A stretch of DNA of 64,000 bases. Source: Chloroflexota bacterium (GTDB taxonomy: Bacteria; Chloroflexota; Anaerolineae; Anaerolineales; Anaerolineaceae). Under the pieces are notes generated by a model. The model did no database searches. It had not been told where the DNA came from and saw nothing but the letters and a program-made list of their open reading frames with translations. Both the position numbers and the translations under genes were made by a program. The number at the start of each line of letters is the position of its first letter. Positions within the stretch are counted from its first letter, which is position 1. Positions 53,173 to 61,982 of the stretch are shown one piece after another. The stretch lies in assembly GCA_029561345.1 (NCBI GenBank), contig JAKQJC010000034.1, forward strand, positions 186,001-250,000. Direction: 5' to 3'.

Positions 53173-53332
53173 AATTGGGACGGAGCATGACCTGTATATC
53201 CGTCCACGCTTCTCTTTCCCGGGGGTAAAACAACTTTTTCAATCCGTTATTGCAGGCAAACTCTCCATTTGCACACCAATGTTGTATCATGGATAGTGTA
53301 AGGTCTATTCTATTGTCTGCTGTGGAGGAAGG

Positions 53333-54328
53333 ATGCCGGAATCATTGATCCAGGTTGAACACCTGAGCAAAGTGTACCGTGTCCCTGAGCGTGAGCCAGG
53401 GTTCAAAGCCGCTGTCAAAAGCCTGTTTCAGCCGCAATACCGGCAGGTGGCGGCGGTGCAGGATGTGACTTTTCAGATTGCGGCCGGAGAGAGGGTGGGG
53501 CTGCTGGGGCCCAACGGGGCAGGCAAAACCACCACACTGAAAGTGCTGGCGGGCCTGCTTTATCCAACCCGGGGACAGGTGCGGGTGGCCGGTCAGGCGC
53601 CTGCGCAGCGCAGTTCCGCTTTTTTGCGCCAGATCGGCATGGTGCAGGGGAACAAAAGCCAGATGATCTGGGATATCCCGCCGCTGGACAGCTTTCAGGT
53701 GCTGCGGGAGATTTATGGCGTCCCAACCGCGGCTTTCAGGAAAACCCTGGATGAACTGGTGGCGCTGCTGGACCTGGGGGATTTGCTGACCCGGCCGGCG
53801 CGGAATTTATCCCTTGGCGAGCGGATGAAATGCGAACTGGTGGCCAGCCTGCTGCACCGCCCGCAGGTGCTGTTTCTGGACGAACCTACCCTGGGACTGG
53901 ATATTTCCATGCAGCAGCGGCTGCGAAAATTCATTTCGGATTATAACCGGCAGTCAGGGGCGGCCATCTTGTTAACCAGCCATTACATGGCCGATGTGAC
54001 CGCCATATGCGACCGGATCATCCTGATCCACAACGGCCGCAAGCTGTATGACGGCGCTTTGGGCGAGCTTTCAGAGCGTCTGGCGCCATTCAAATTGATC
54101 CGACTGGCGCTGGCCAATGGAACCAACCACGAGGCGCCTGACCTGCCCGAGGGGGTGAAAGTGATTGAAAAGGAAGGCAGCAACCTGACCCTGCGCGTGG
54201 CGCGGCAGGATGCTCCGGGGATCACTTCGGCGCTGCTGGCCAGCCTGGCGATCAACGACCTGACGGTGGAAGATCCGCCGGTGGAGGCGGTGATTGACCG
54301 GATTTACCAGGAAGGGAGTGTGGCATGA
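53333..54328 (+). CDS. ABC-2 exporter ATPase (DUF990-type system)
   Basis: A 331-residue ATPase for the two membrane proteins encoded next. Walker A is GPNGAGKTTTLKVLAG near residue 59, a Gln-loop region follows, the signature is NLSLGERMKCELVASL, and Walker B is QVLFLDEPTLGLD near residue 180. The extended N-terminus (VYRVPEREPGFKAAVKSLF) is typical of ATPases paired with DUF990-type permeases. GGAGGAAGG precedes the ATG. Its stop overlaps the next start by 4 bases. The exported compound is unknown. Confidence 0.93.
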   Translation: MPESLIQVEHLSKVYRVPEREPGFKAAVKSLFQPQYRQVAAVQDVTFQIAAGERVGLLGPNGAGKTTTLKVLAGLLYPTRGQVRVAGQAPAQRSSAFLRQIGMVQGNKSQMIWDIPPLDSFQVLREIYGVPTAAFRKTLDELVALLDLGDLLTRPARNLSLGERMKCELVASLLHRPQVLFLDEPTLGLDISMQQRLRKFISDYNRQSGAAILLTSHYMADVTAICDRIILIHNGRKLYDGALGELSERLAPFKLIRLALANGTNHEAPDLPEGVKVIEKEGSNLTLRVARQDAPGITSALLASLAINDLTVEDPPVEAVIDRIYQEGSVA

Positions 54329-55116
54329 ATCTGCGCGGTGGAATCGCTCTGATCAAGGGCACCTGGGCATCGTGGATGCAGTACCGGGCGTTTTTCTTTG
54401 TGCTGGCGTTTGGCTGGATGGTGCCCCCCCTGGTTTCGATGCTGGTCTGGTCAGCGGCGGCGGGTGCAGACGGCATTGGCGGGCTGAGCCAGGCTGAATT
54501 TACGGCGTATTATTTGATCCTCATCCTGGTCAATCAAATTACCTATGCCCAATCCAACTGGACCATGGGAGATGTGATCCGCGAAGGCGGGTTGAACACC
54601 TGGCTGCTGCGGCCGATGCCATCGATTTTCAATGTTCTGGCCTCGGAATGCGCCGGCAAAGTGGTTTACATGGCCTTTGTCACACCGGTGGCCGTTCTCC
54701 TTGCGCTGGTTCTGCGGCCTGAGATCACCGTTTCGCCTGACCGGCTTGCGCTTGCACTGATGAGTTTGTGCCTGGCATGGGCGTTGCGTTTCCTGTGGGG
54801 ATACTGGCTGGCCCTGCTGGCCTTCTGGACGCCGCGGGCAGACGCCTTGCTGGCTTTGCAGGACGCTCTGGTATTTTTGCTGTCGGGGGTGGCGGCGCCG
54901 GTGCTGCTGCTGCCTGGCGGTCTGCAAACCGCCGCCCGGCTGCTGCCTTTCCGGTACATGGTGGGGTTTCCGGTGGAAATATTGTTTCAAAACGCAGGCG
55001 TAGGTGAAATTTTAAGTGGACTGCTGTTTCAGGTATTCTGGCTGGCGGCCGCGGCCGTTCTGTGCCGGGTGCTTTGGAAGGCTGGTCTCCGGCGGTATGC
55101 CGCGGTGGGAGGGTAG
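54325..55116 (+). CDS. ABC-2 family permease, first subunit
   Basis: A 263-residue permease with about six membrane helices, of the DUF990 / ABC-2 type, with the pattern NQITYAQSNWTMGDVIREGGLNTWLLRP near residues 75-100. It forms the membrane channel with the following protein. The ATG overlaps the ATPase stop (ATGA). Confidence 0.88.
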   Translation: MNLRGGIALIKGTWASWMQYRAFFFVLAFGWMVPPLVSMLVWSAAAGADGIGGLSQAEFTAYYLILILVNQITYAQSNWTMGDVIREGGLNTWLLRPMPSIFNVLASECAGKVVYMAFVTPVAVLLALVLRPEITVSPDRLALALMSLCLAWALRFLWGYWLALLAFWTPRADALLALQDALVFLLSGVAAPVLLLPGGLQTAARLLPFRYMVGFPVEILFQNAGVGEILSGLLFQVFWLAAAAVLCRVLWKAGLRRYAAVGG

Positions 55117-55120
55117 AACG

Positions 55121-55906
55121 ATGAAATGGTTACGCTTGATCAGGACGTTTATTGTGGTCAGCGCGCGGCAGGAGACCGCCTATCCGATCAATTTCTGGAT
55201 CAGCCTGCTCCACGCCCTTTTGAATTTGGGAACAGGGGTGATTGGCCTGGGCGTGATTTTCTCACAGGTGGACACCCTTCAGGGTTGGGCATTCGCCGAT
55301 ACACTGGCGCTGATGGGCGTGTTTCTGATCGTCAGCGCCCTGCGGGGGTTGTTTATTGGCCCAGGCATGGAAACGGTGGCCGGACTGGGGCAGGAGGTGA
55401 TGACAGGTGCCTTCGATTTTGTGCTGCTCAGGCCGGTGCACACCCAGTTTTTAATCACTTTCCGCACCTGGCGCCTGTTTTCACTGGTGGACCTGACGCT
55501 GGGAGTGGGGGTGCTGGTCTGGGCCATGCAGGGCAGCCAGATTGAAGCCGCAGCCTTGCTTTTGTTTGCAGTGGCTTTGTTGGCGGCAGTGCTGGCGGTT
55601 TATGCGGTTCTGCTGGCCATGACGGCGCTGACTTTCTGGAGCCCGGGGTTGATGCTGGGCTGGGTGTTTGATGCCATTTTTCAACTGGCGCGTTACCCGG
55701 TGAGCATTTACCCGCCGTGGTTGCGTTTTTTGCTGACCTGGTGCGTGCCGGTGGGCGTGATGACCACCATCCCCGCACAGGCGATCACCGGGGAGAATGT
55801 GCTGTGGCCGGTGATGGGCGCACTGGGGGCGGCGCTGGCGCTGACAGTTGGGGCTTCGTGGCTGTTCAGCAGAGGCTTGCGCCGTTACAGCAGCGCATCC
55901 AGCTAA
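55121..55906 (+). CDS. ABC-2 family permease, second subunit (DUF990)
   Basis: A 261-residue permease with about six helices. It starts MKWLRLIRTFIVVSARQETAYP and contains FDFVLLRPVHTQF near residue 104, the DUF990-type signature region. It is distinct in sequence from the first subunit, so the exporter is a heterodimer. The ATG at 55121 follows GGAGGG; the frame is open further upstream inside the previous gene, but that part is not coding. It is the last gene of the three-gene operon. Confidence 0.88.
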   Translation: MKWLRLIRTFIVVSARQETAYPINFWISLLHALLNLGTGVIGLGVIFSQVDTLQGWAFADTLALMGVFLIVSALRGLFIGPGMETVAGLGQEVMTGAFDFVLLRPVHTQFLITFRTWRLFSLVDLTLGVGVLVWAMQGSQIEAAALLLFAVALLAAVLAVYAVLLAMTALTFWSPGLMLGWVFDAIFQLARYPVSIYPPWLRFLLTWCVPVGVMTTIPAQAITGENVLWPVMGALGAALALTVGASWLFSRGLRRYSSASS

Positions 55907-55939
55907 ATATTTTGAAGTGTTGGTGGAAGTGAGCTAAAA

Positions 55940-55972
55940 GATCAATCCCTGAGCAAGCCTCAGGGATTGATC
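55940..55972 (-). terminator. Hairpin overlapping the end of the lipoprotein gene
   Basis: A 14-bp perfect stem (55940-55953 with 55959-55972) contains the last codons and stop of the minus-strand lipoprotein gene. On the minus strand it is followed by four T. It can also end plus-strand transcripts from the ABC-2 operon, though the T tail there is weak. Confidence 0.65.
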
Positions 55973-56541
55973 TTGATAAGGGTAAAAAGTTCGCCCATGC
56001 CTTCAAAGAAGGTCTTGTCCGGCCGCCATTCAGGGCAGCTGGCCTTTTCAGCGGTCTCGGTGAGATCCCCGGCGCGGACCTCGGCGGTGATGCGGGTGTC
56101 AACCCCGTTCTGAGTATCCACTGTTAATTTCAGGGTCATCTGGTAGCCCACCGGCAGGTATTGAATGGTATAGGATTTATCGGGGTGGGCCTTGTCTTCA
56201 TCGTTGGCCAGCAGGGTGACCACCACATCCGCGGCTTCGGCATTCCCAACATTTTGCACGGTGACATAGGCATTGGTCACCTCGCCGAGCTGGGAGAAGA
56301 TATCCACGCCGGTGTCGCAGCTGCGGATCAGAATGTTGAATTTGGGCCGGGGAAGCGGGGTCGGGGTGGGGGGAATGGGGGTGCGGGTGGGAATGGGCGT
56401 GAGCGTGGGCAGCGCGGCACTGGCAGTGGGCATGTTGGACACATAAATGGTGGGGCGCGGCGTGGGCCCGGTTTTTTCGGCGCAGGCCGGCAGGAGGATG
56501 AGAATGAGCGCGAGCATCAATAGGCGGCGGATGGTTTTCAT
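55960..56541 (-). CDS. Lipoprotein with CARDB-like domain
   Basis: A 193-residue exported lipoprotein. The signal peptide ends in LLPAC with Cys20 as the lipid site. A long Pro/Thr linker (TPIPTRTPIPPTPTPLP) follows, then a beta-sandwich of about 120 residues resembling CARDB-type adhesion domains (TNAYVTVQNVGNAEAADVVVTLLAND). Two Cys (about residues 75 and 171) may form a disulfide. Its role is unknown; the linker style matches other exported proteins in this window. It has its own promoter region, divergent from the gene at 56710. Confidence 0.78.
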   Translation of the reverse strand: MKTIRRLLMLALILILLPACAEKTGPTPRPTIYVSNMPTASAALPTLTPIPTRTPIPPTPTPLPRPKFNILIRSCDTGVDIFSQLGEVTNAYVTVQNVGNAEAADVVVTLLANDEDKAHPDKSYTIQYLPVGYQMTLKLTVDTQNGVDTRITAEVRAGDLTETAEKASCPEWRPDKTFFEGMGELFTLIKINP

Positions 56542-56658
56542 TGAGAACCCCTGTTTGTAAAAAGGATCGGTCGGCTCCAGTGCGGCGACCTGATTTGATT
56601 ATATCCAGTCCGGGCGGATGAAGCAACCGCGGGCAGCGATGATTTGAGCGGGTTAATC

Positions 56659-56669
56659 TGGTATATAAT
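56659..56669 (+). promoter_or_regulatory. Possible extended -10 promoter for the membrane protein gene
   Basis: TATAAT (56664-56669) is preceded by TG at 56659-56660 and lies 41 bases before the ATG at 56710. The TG is placed two bases farther than ideal and no clear -35 box is present. Confidence 0.4.
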
Positions 56670-56709
56670 GGTTGAAATGATGTTGTTATCAGGGAACAGG
56701 TTTTGAGGC

Positions 56710-57486
56710 ATGATTAAACGCATTCTGGCAATTTACCAAAATCTGGTGGGGTGGCGGGGAACGGCTTTCAACCTTGTGTTCCTTCTGCTGGTGATTCTGT
56801 TTAAGAAACCGCTGCTGGACCTGTTTATTTCCGCACAAAGCTCAGATACGCCCAATTATTTGCTGGGCGGGCTGCTGCTGGGGGCACTGGTCCTTGAAAT
56901 TGCAGGGTTTGTCGGCAAGCGGCCGGCCCTGGGCCGGTCCGTCATTGAAAGCGCCAGCCAGATGCACGGCTGTGCCAGCCTGCTGGCTTTTCTGATGATG
57001 ATCGGGCACCCGGCTCTTTCATTTATGATTTACCTGATTTCATACCAGGTGGCCTGGTCAAAGGGTGATTGGCTGATGCAGGCACTGGGCGGACTGGGTT
57101 TTGCTTTGATCTTTATCCGGGAGGCGGTTTTTATCTACCTGTGGATTGGCCCGCCCAAGGGGGTGTATCACCAGCGGCCGGGGCGGCTTGAAATGGCCGG
57201 TGATGTTCTGGGCGACCTGGCACTGCTGATTTTTGCCTTTCTGGTGCATGTACTCATCTGGGATGGGATCGGGCAGCAGTCGCCTTTACGGGCGGATGAC
57301 CTTGCGGGTCAGGTGATGGAATTGATTGGCATATCGGTGTTTTTTGTGATGACATTGATGCCGATGAACAGCCTGATCTACCGCCAGCAGTTCATGGCCC
57401 GCCAGACCCGCCTGCAGCAGATTTTATTCTGGGTCAGTTTTATCATGCTGGTCTTTACTGCGTTGAGCACTTTCCCGCGCGCCTGA
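56710..57486 (+). CDS. Membrane protein of unknown function
   Basis: A 258-residue protein with about six membrane helices spread over its length. There is a polar loop between helices 4 and 5 (GPPKGVYHQRPGRLEMAGD). I recognise no family. The MalT-type regulator gene starts 14 bases after its stop, so the two are probably co-transcribed. GAGG precedes the ATG closely. Confidence 0.72.
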   Translation: MIKRILAIYQNLVGWRGTAFNLVFLLLVILFKKPLLDLFISAQSSDTPNYLLGGLLLGALVLEIAGFVGKRPALGRSVIESASQMHGCASLLAFLMMIGHPALSFMIYLISYQVAWSKGDWLMQALGGLGFALIFIREAVFIYLWIGPPKGVYHQRPGRLEMAGDVLGDLALLIFAFLVHVLIWDGIGQQSPLRADDLAGQVMELIGISVFFVMTLMPMNSLIYRQQFMARQTRLQQILFWVSFIMLVFTALSTFPRA

Positions 57487-57500
57487 GCCTGCCCGTTGAT

Positions 57501-60161
57501 ATGAAACCACTGCTTTCCACCAAGTTGACCCCACCCCGGCTGCGCCAGGACCTGGTGTTAAGGCCGCAGTTAATTTCAAGACTGGATGCCGGCCTCGATC
57601 GGGATGTGAAGCTGTTTCTCATTTCAGCACCGGCTGGCGCTGGAAAAACAACCCTGCTGGCCTCCTGGCTGGCCCATTTACCTAAGGGAATTTCTTGCGC
57701 CTGGCTTTCGCTGGATGAAGGGGACAACGACCTGCCTTATTTTGCCGCCTACCTGACGGCCGCCATTCAGCGGATCATTCCGGAGTTTGGCCAGGAAACC
57801 CGCTCCCTGCTGGAACTGCCGGCGGGTATTTTCCAGCCAGATGCCCTGCAGGCATGCCTGGCAAGTGACCTGGCCGCCGTGGATTCGCCGCTGCTGCTGG
57901 TGCTGGACGATCTCCACCTGATCATGCAGGGCGGGGTGATGCACCTGCTGGCTTTCCTGCTGGATCACCTTCCAGAAAAGATCCACCTGGTGTTTGCCAC
58001 CCGCAGCGACCCGACTGTGCCGCTTTCACGGCTGCGGGCGCGGGGGCAGATGGTCGAAATCAGGGCAGATGACCTGAGTTTTTCGCCTGTTGAAGCGGAC
58101 GCCTATCTGAACCAGGCTCTGCGGCTTTCTTTAACGGATGAACAGGTGTTGGATCTGCAAATTCATACCGAGGGCTGGGCGGCCGGCCTGCATCTGGCAG
58201 CCCTGGCTTTGCAGCGGAAGGCGCAAAACCGGGAGCAATTTCTGGCGGAATTTACCGGAGGGCACCATTACATTCTCGATTATTTGATCGAAGAAGTGCT
58301 TAACCAGCTGCCAGAAGATGTGCGGACTTTTCTATATAAAACCTCCATTCTGCCACGCCTGACGGGCGAGTTATGCAACGCGCTGACCGGTTGCAAGGAT
58401 GGTCAGCAAACGCTGGAAATGCTGGAGCGTCACAACCTGTTTATCATCCCCCTGGACGAGTCGCGCACATGGTACCGTTACCACCAGTTGTTTGGAGAAG
58501 TGCTGCGCAACCGGCTGCACTCGCTGTGGCAGGATGCTGCTGAGGCAAAAGAGCAACGCCAGCGGCTTTATCACGCTTCCAGCATCTGGTATGAGAAAAA
58601 TGGCCTGACCGGCGACGCCGTGGAACAGAGCCTTGCCGGTGAGGACTATGAACGGGCAGCGGCTTTGATGGAGCGCGGCGCGGCCCAACCCACCGGACCT
58701 GGAGAAATCTGGCAGGCGCGGCGCTGGCTGGATGCGATGCCTGAGGCGGTGATGAACCGGCACGCCTTCCTGTGCCTGACCAAAGCCTGGGTGCTCATTT
58801 CATACGGCGAGCACGACAAAGTTGAGGAAATCCTTAAGAAAGCTGTTGCGGCTGCCCCAGAAAACCGGGCTGTGCAGGGGGAGGCTGGCGCTCTGCTTTC
58901 CCTGGTGGCGGTTTTGCGGGGAGAAGCCCGGCCGGCTGTGGAGCTGGCGATGGCGGCGCGCACCTGGTTGAGTGAGACGGATATAACCCTTCTGGGCATG
59001 ATCAACCTTAACCTGGGCATGGCTTACGAACAACTTGGAAAACTTGAACTGGCCAGGCATTGTTACGAAGAAATTCTGGAAAGAGGACAGGGCAAGGACC
59101 AGCTTTTCCTGCGTCTTTCGGCTTCCAGCCAGCTTGCCGATTTGAGATCCAAACAGGGGTTTCTTCAGGATGCTTTGTCGCTGTATCAACGGGCACTGGC
59201 GATCATAAGGGAAGAAGGCAAGCCGGCATCTCTGGCTGCCATGACCTACGCTTGGATGGGACGGCTGTTTTATGAACTCAACGACCTGGACGAAGCGGAA
59301 AAAATCCTCAGGCAGGCCAGGGCGCTGAGCCGTTATTGGGAAAGTGTGGACATTTACCTGATCAGCTGCGTCTACCTCACCTGCATCCTGGATGCGCGGG
59401 GTGAAAAAGCAGAATCACGCCAGTTTGAAGCTGAGGCCAGAACCCTGTTGGACCGCCCAGTGACCTCGCTATCAACCCTGGACCTGGCCAAGGCGCTGCT
59501 GGCGCAGATGCATTTGAAAAATGGAGATATCCCTGGCGCCTGCCGGTGGGGAGGGTTGATCCCTGGGCCGGCCGATTCGAGGCCTTATGCTGACCATGCG
59601 GCAGCCGTGCTGCAAATCAGGCTGGCTTTGGCCGGAAAAAGAACCGGCGAGGCCTGGAATGCGGCCAGGTCATGCCTGGAAAGGCTGCCAGGAAATGAAA
59701 ACCTCGGCGAGGCATTGGAAGTTCTCTGGCTGGCTGCCCTGACGGCAGCGGAGATGGGCAACCGGGAACAGGCTTTTGAATACCTGGAGCGCGCCCTGAA
59801 CATCGCAGAGGGCGGACATGCGCGGATTTTTATAGACGAAGGAGAACGCGGCCGCGACCTGCTGGCGGCTTTTTGCCGCGACGAAGATTCTGCGCCTGAA
59901 GCCATTGGGACAGCGCGGCGAATTTTGCTGCAAGGCTGGCCGGCTGAAAGAAACCCGGCCGCCAGAAGCAATTTGAGCGAGAAAGAGCTGCAGGTGCTGC
60001 AGTGGATGGCGGAGGGCCTCTCAAACCAGGAGATTGCAGCGCGATCCTTCACCGCTGTCAGCACGGTCAAAACGCATATCAATCACATCTTCAGCAAGCT
60101 GGGCGTGGAAAGCAGGGTTCAGGCCATCACCCAGGCCAGGCTGAGGGGCCTGCTTGCATAA
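57501..60161 (+). CDS. MalT-type LuxR-family ATP-dependent regulator
   Basis: An 886-residue transcription factor. An N-terminal STAND/AAA ATPase domain has Walker A SAPAGAGKTTLLASW near residue 42 and Walker B LLLVLDDLHLI near residue 133. The middle (about 350-800) is a helical TPR-like sensor. The C-terminal LuxR helix-turn-helix (about 820-886) has LSEKELQVLQWMAEGLSNQEIA and STVKTHINHIFSKLGV. Such proteins bind an inducer and ATP, form oligomers and activate transcription. The inducer is unknown. Its target may be close by, but no clear operator was found. Confidence 0.93.
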   Translation: MKPLLSTKLTPPRLRQDLVLRPQLISRLDAGLDRDVKLFLISAPAGAGKTTLLASWLAHLPKGISCAWLSLDEGDNDLPYFAAYLTAAIQRIIPEFGQETRSLLELPAGIFQPDALQACLASDLAAVDSPLLLVLDDLHLIMQGGVMHLLAFLLDHLPEKIHLVFATRSDPTVPLSRLRARGQMVEIRADDLSFSPVEADAYLNQALRLSLTDEQVLDLQIHTEGWAAGLHLAALALQRKAQNREQFLAEFTGGHHYILDYLIEEVLNQLPEDVRTFLYKTSILPRLTGELCNALTGCKDGQQTLEMLERHNLFIIPLDESRTWYRYHQLFGEVLRNRLHSLWQDAAEAKEQRQRLYHASSIWYEKNGLTGDAVEQSLAGEDYERAAALMERGAAQPTGPGEIWQARRWLDAMPEAVMNRHAFLCLTKAWVLISYGEHDKVEEILKKAVAAAPENRAVQGEAGALLSLVAVLRGEARPAVELAMAARTWLSETDITLLGMINLNLGMAYEQLGKLELARHCYEEILERGQGKDQLFLRLSASSQLADLRSKQGFLQDALSLYQRALAIIREEGKPASLAAMTYAWMGRLFYELNDLDEAEKILRQARALSRYWESVDIYLISCVYLTCILDARGEKAESRQFEAEARTLLDRPVTSLSTLDLAKALLAQMHLKNGDIPGACRWGGLIPGPADSRPYADHAAAVLQIRLALAGKRTGEAWNAARSCLERLPGNENLGEALEVLWLAALTAAEMGNREQAFEYLERALNIAEGGHARIFIDEGERGRDLLAAFCRDEDSAPEAIGTARRILLQGWPAERNPAARSNLSEKELQVLQWMAEGLSNQEIAARSFTAVSTVKTHINHIFSKLGVESRVQAITQARLRGLLA

Positions 60162-60240
60162 TTCATAATGCGAGCATCACGCCCATAATGCTTGATTTAA
60201 CGAAACTACTCAGGGGTGGCCCCAAAAATGATCCTGCAAT

Positions 60241-60337
60241 GTTTTCCCACCCCCTGCCCCCGCCCGCCGGCGGGGGAAAAGGTTAATTGAGGGTGTTTTG
60301 GGCCCCAAAGCGGGCCCAAAACACCCTTTGCGGTTAA
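60241..60337. repeat. Hairpin repeat element, copy A
   Basis: Part of the 585-base gene-free stretch 60162-60746. A GC-rich head (GTTTTCCC, then CGCCGGCGG, GAAAAGGTTA) leads to a perfect 15-bp hairpin (60291-60305 with 60312-60326) and ends GCGGTTAA. Copy B at 60438 has the same head and end but a different hairpin sequence. It is not a simple terminator, as no T run follows the stem. Confidence 0.65.
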
Positions 60338-60437
60338 TCGCCTGGTTATACAGCCATCGTTGACCCAGAAAAGAACCTCAAAAAGAAGTTTGGCTCATCA
60401 TTTGGGCCTTGCCTGATCAATTACGATTTAACAAGTT

Positions 60438-60530
60438 GTTTCCCGCCACCTAACCCCTGCTCGCCGGCGGAAGTAAAAGTTATTGTGCTTTTTGTCCCGC
60501 AAACCGGGACAAACAAACAAAAGCGGTTAA
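60438..60530. repeat. Hairpin repeat element, copy B
   Basis: It resembles copy A: head GTTTCCC, CGCCGGCGG, GTAAAAGTTATTG; hairpin TTTGTCCCG/CGGGACAAA (60491-60499 with 60505-60513); end GCGGTTAA. The stem bases differ from copy A while the pairing is kept, and it lies 197 bases from copy A start to start. Between and after the copies I see no gene. Confidence 0.65.
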
Positions 60531-60609
60531 CTTTCTGAAACGCCATTTCATCGTGACCAGTTCGATATGGCCTTCACCCATCCTGAATTATCATAAAAAA
60601 ATAATCCCG

Positions 60610-60645
60610 ACAGACCTGCCTGCGCGCAGGTCTGTTCTTTTTTTT
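60610..60645 (+). terminator. Strong intrinsic terminator in the gene-free stretch
   Basis: A 10-bp stem (60610-60619 with 60626-60635) is followed by a T run with one C (60636-60645). It ends plus-strand transcription about 100 bases before the small gene at 60747. Confidence 0.9.
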
Positions 60646-60746
60646 ACACCCTTTTTCAACCCTCTCCACCCGCTGAATCAACCCTGAGATGGATGCTTTC
60701 AATGCTCCGGCCGGATATACTGGCACAAGAAAGGAATTGGAGCCCT

Positions 60747-61004
60747 ATGCCGTCCAAACAGGTCCACATTCATGTCAAAGGTATCCTGGCAAAATCATGG
60801 AATCACTGGTTTGCCGGGCTGGAAGTCATCCCGATGGACAACGGTCAGACTGACCTGGCAGGCAGCCTGCCAGACCAGGCCGCCCTGATGGGTGTTCTGG
60901 ATCAGCTTGACGCGTTGGGTTTGAAACTGGTGGCGGTTTATACCGCCGACGCGGCTGACCGGCCGCAGGAAAAAATATCTGTTTTACAAGGAGAAATAAA
61001 ATGA
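60747..61004 (+). CDS. Small conserved-looking protein, first of three overlapping genes
   Basis: An 85-residue soluble protein, start MPSKQVHIHVKGILAKSW, rich in beta pattern, ending in a segment that looks like an alpha/beta domain (LDQLDALGLKLVAVY). I recall no named function. TTGGAG precedes the ATG at 60747. Its stop overlaps the next small gene as ATGA. An in-frame start at 60693 is possible but has no ribosome binding site. Confidence 0.7.
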   Translation: MPSKQVHIHVKGILAKSWNHWFAGLEVIPMDNGQTDLAGSLPDQAALMGVLDQLDALGLKLVAVYTADAADRPQEKISVLQGEIK

Positions 61005-61168
61005 CCACCATTGGAATCAGCGATGAAGCTCCCGTTGAGGAGATGGATCCATTTTTTGCCATCGATGCAGATCATCAAGCAGCCGGGGAATTGAAAGCCG
61101 GGCTGTGGGCGCTGGTGGATTTTTCTGAATGGGCTGGCCTGGCCGAGGAAGGCAGAAATGGCGGCTGA
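61001..61168 (+). CDS. 55-residue hypothetical protein overlapping both neighbours
   Basis: A short acidic frame (MTTIGISDEAPVEEMDPFFA at its start) runs from ATG 61001 to TGA 61166-61168. It overlaps the upstream stop by 4 bases and the glycosyltransferase gene by 11. AAGGAG lies 7 bases before the ATG, which is a strong sign of translation. The frame has no membrane helix and no motif I recognise. Its place suggests a small partner or adapter of the proteins encoded next to it. Confidence 0.65.
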   Translation: MTTIGISDEAPVEEMDPFFAIDADHQAAGELKAGLWALVDFSEWAGLAEEGRNGG

Positions 61169-61982
61169 GATGAGAAAAACAACCTGTAGCGCCATTGTGT
61201 GCGCCTATAACGAAGAAGTGCTGCTGGGCGGTGTGCTGGAAAGCCTGGCCAGCAATCCTGACGTGGACGAGGTGATCGTGGTGGATGACGGCTCGCGGGA
61301 TCAGACAGCCCGGATTATGCACAGCCTGAGTGAAATCAATCCGCGCATCATTCCCATTTTCCTGACCACCAATCACGGCAAGGGGTGGGCGCTGGCTGAA
61401 GGTATTTTACGCTCCAGGGGAGAGCTGCTGCTGCTGGTGGATGCGGACCTGACGAACTGGAATGAGGATTTTGCCCGCCAGGTGATGGAACCGGTGCTGG
61501 CCGGGAAAACTGAACTATCGATTGGCTACCCGTTGCGGGAGAATGACAAAATTGACCGTTTTGACCTGTTTGGCCTGATTCAACTGCTTTCAGGGCAGCG
61601 GGCCTTCTGGCGCAAGGATATTCTGCCGCTGGTGGAAATGATCCGTACATCCCGGTTTGGGGTTGAAACCCTGATGTATTTGTCTTTCCGGCAGCAGGGC
61701 AAGCGGATTTCGTGTTTTTCGCTGCTGGGGCTGGCCCACATCACCAAGCTTGAAAAGGAAACCTTCCCTGGCGTCATTCTTTCCTATGGAAAAGAGACGG
61801 TGGAAATCCTCAAATCAGCTTTGAAGCACCGGGATCTGAGCCGGCAGGTGGCCAAATTGGAATGGAATGAGCGCAAAAGCCAGGCGCAGCAGGCAGTGGT
61901 CAGAGGGCTGGTGGAAGCGCTGAATTCCATCAGCAGCGAGGCCCAGGGACTGCGCACGACGTTACAGAAATCATTGGGCTGA
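61158..61982 (+). CDS. Family 2 glycosyltransferase
   Basis: A 274-residue GT-A fold glycosyltransferase that uses a nucleotide sugar. SAIVCAYNEEVLLGGVLESL near residue 11, VVDDGSRDQT and LLLLVDADLTNW near residue 92 form the nucleotide and metal site. The C-terminal third is helical and charged. There is no membrane helix, so it is probably cytoplasmic, as for glucosyl-3-phosphoglycerate synthase-like enzymes. The acceptor is unknown. Its 3' end overlaps the convergent MazG-like gene by 12 bases. Confidence 0.9.
   Translation: MAAEMRKTTCSAIVCAYNEEVLLGGVLESLASNPDVDEVIVVDDGSRDQTARIMHSLSEINPRIIPIFLTTNHGKGWALAEGILRSRGELLLLVDADLTNWNEDFARQVMEPVLAGKTELSIGYPLRENDKIDRFDLFGLIQLLSGQRAFWRKDILPLVEMIRTSRFGVETLMYLSFRQQGKRISCFSLLGLAHITKLEKETFPGVILSYGKETVEILKSALKHRDLSRQVAKLEWNERKSQAQQAVVRGLVEALNSISSEAQGLRTTLQKSLG

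Noticed and set aside
60241..60530. A CRISPR-like array
   Set aside because: There are only two diverged copies, 197 bases apart, each with an internal hairpin; no regular spacers and no cas genes in the window.
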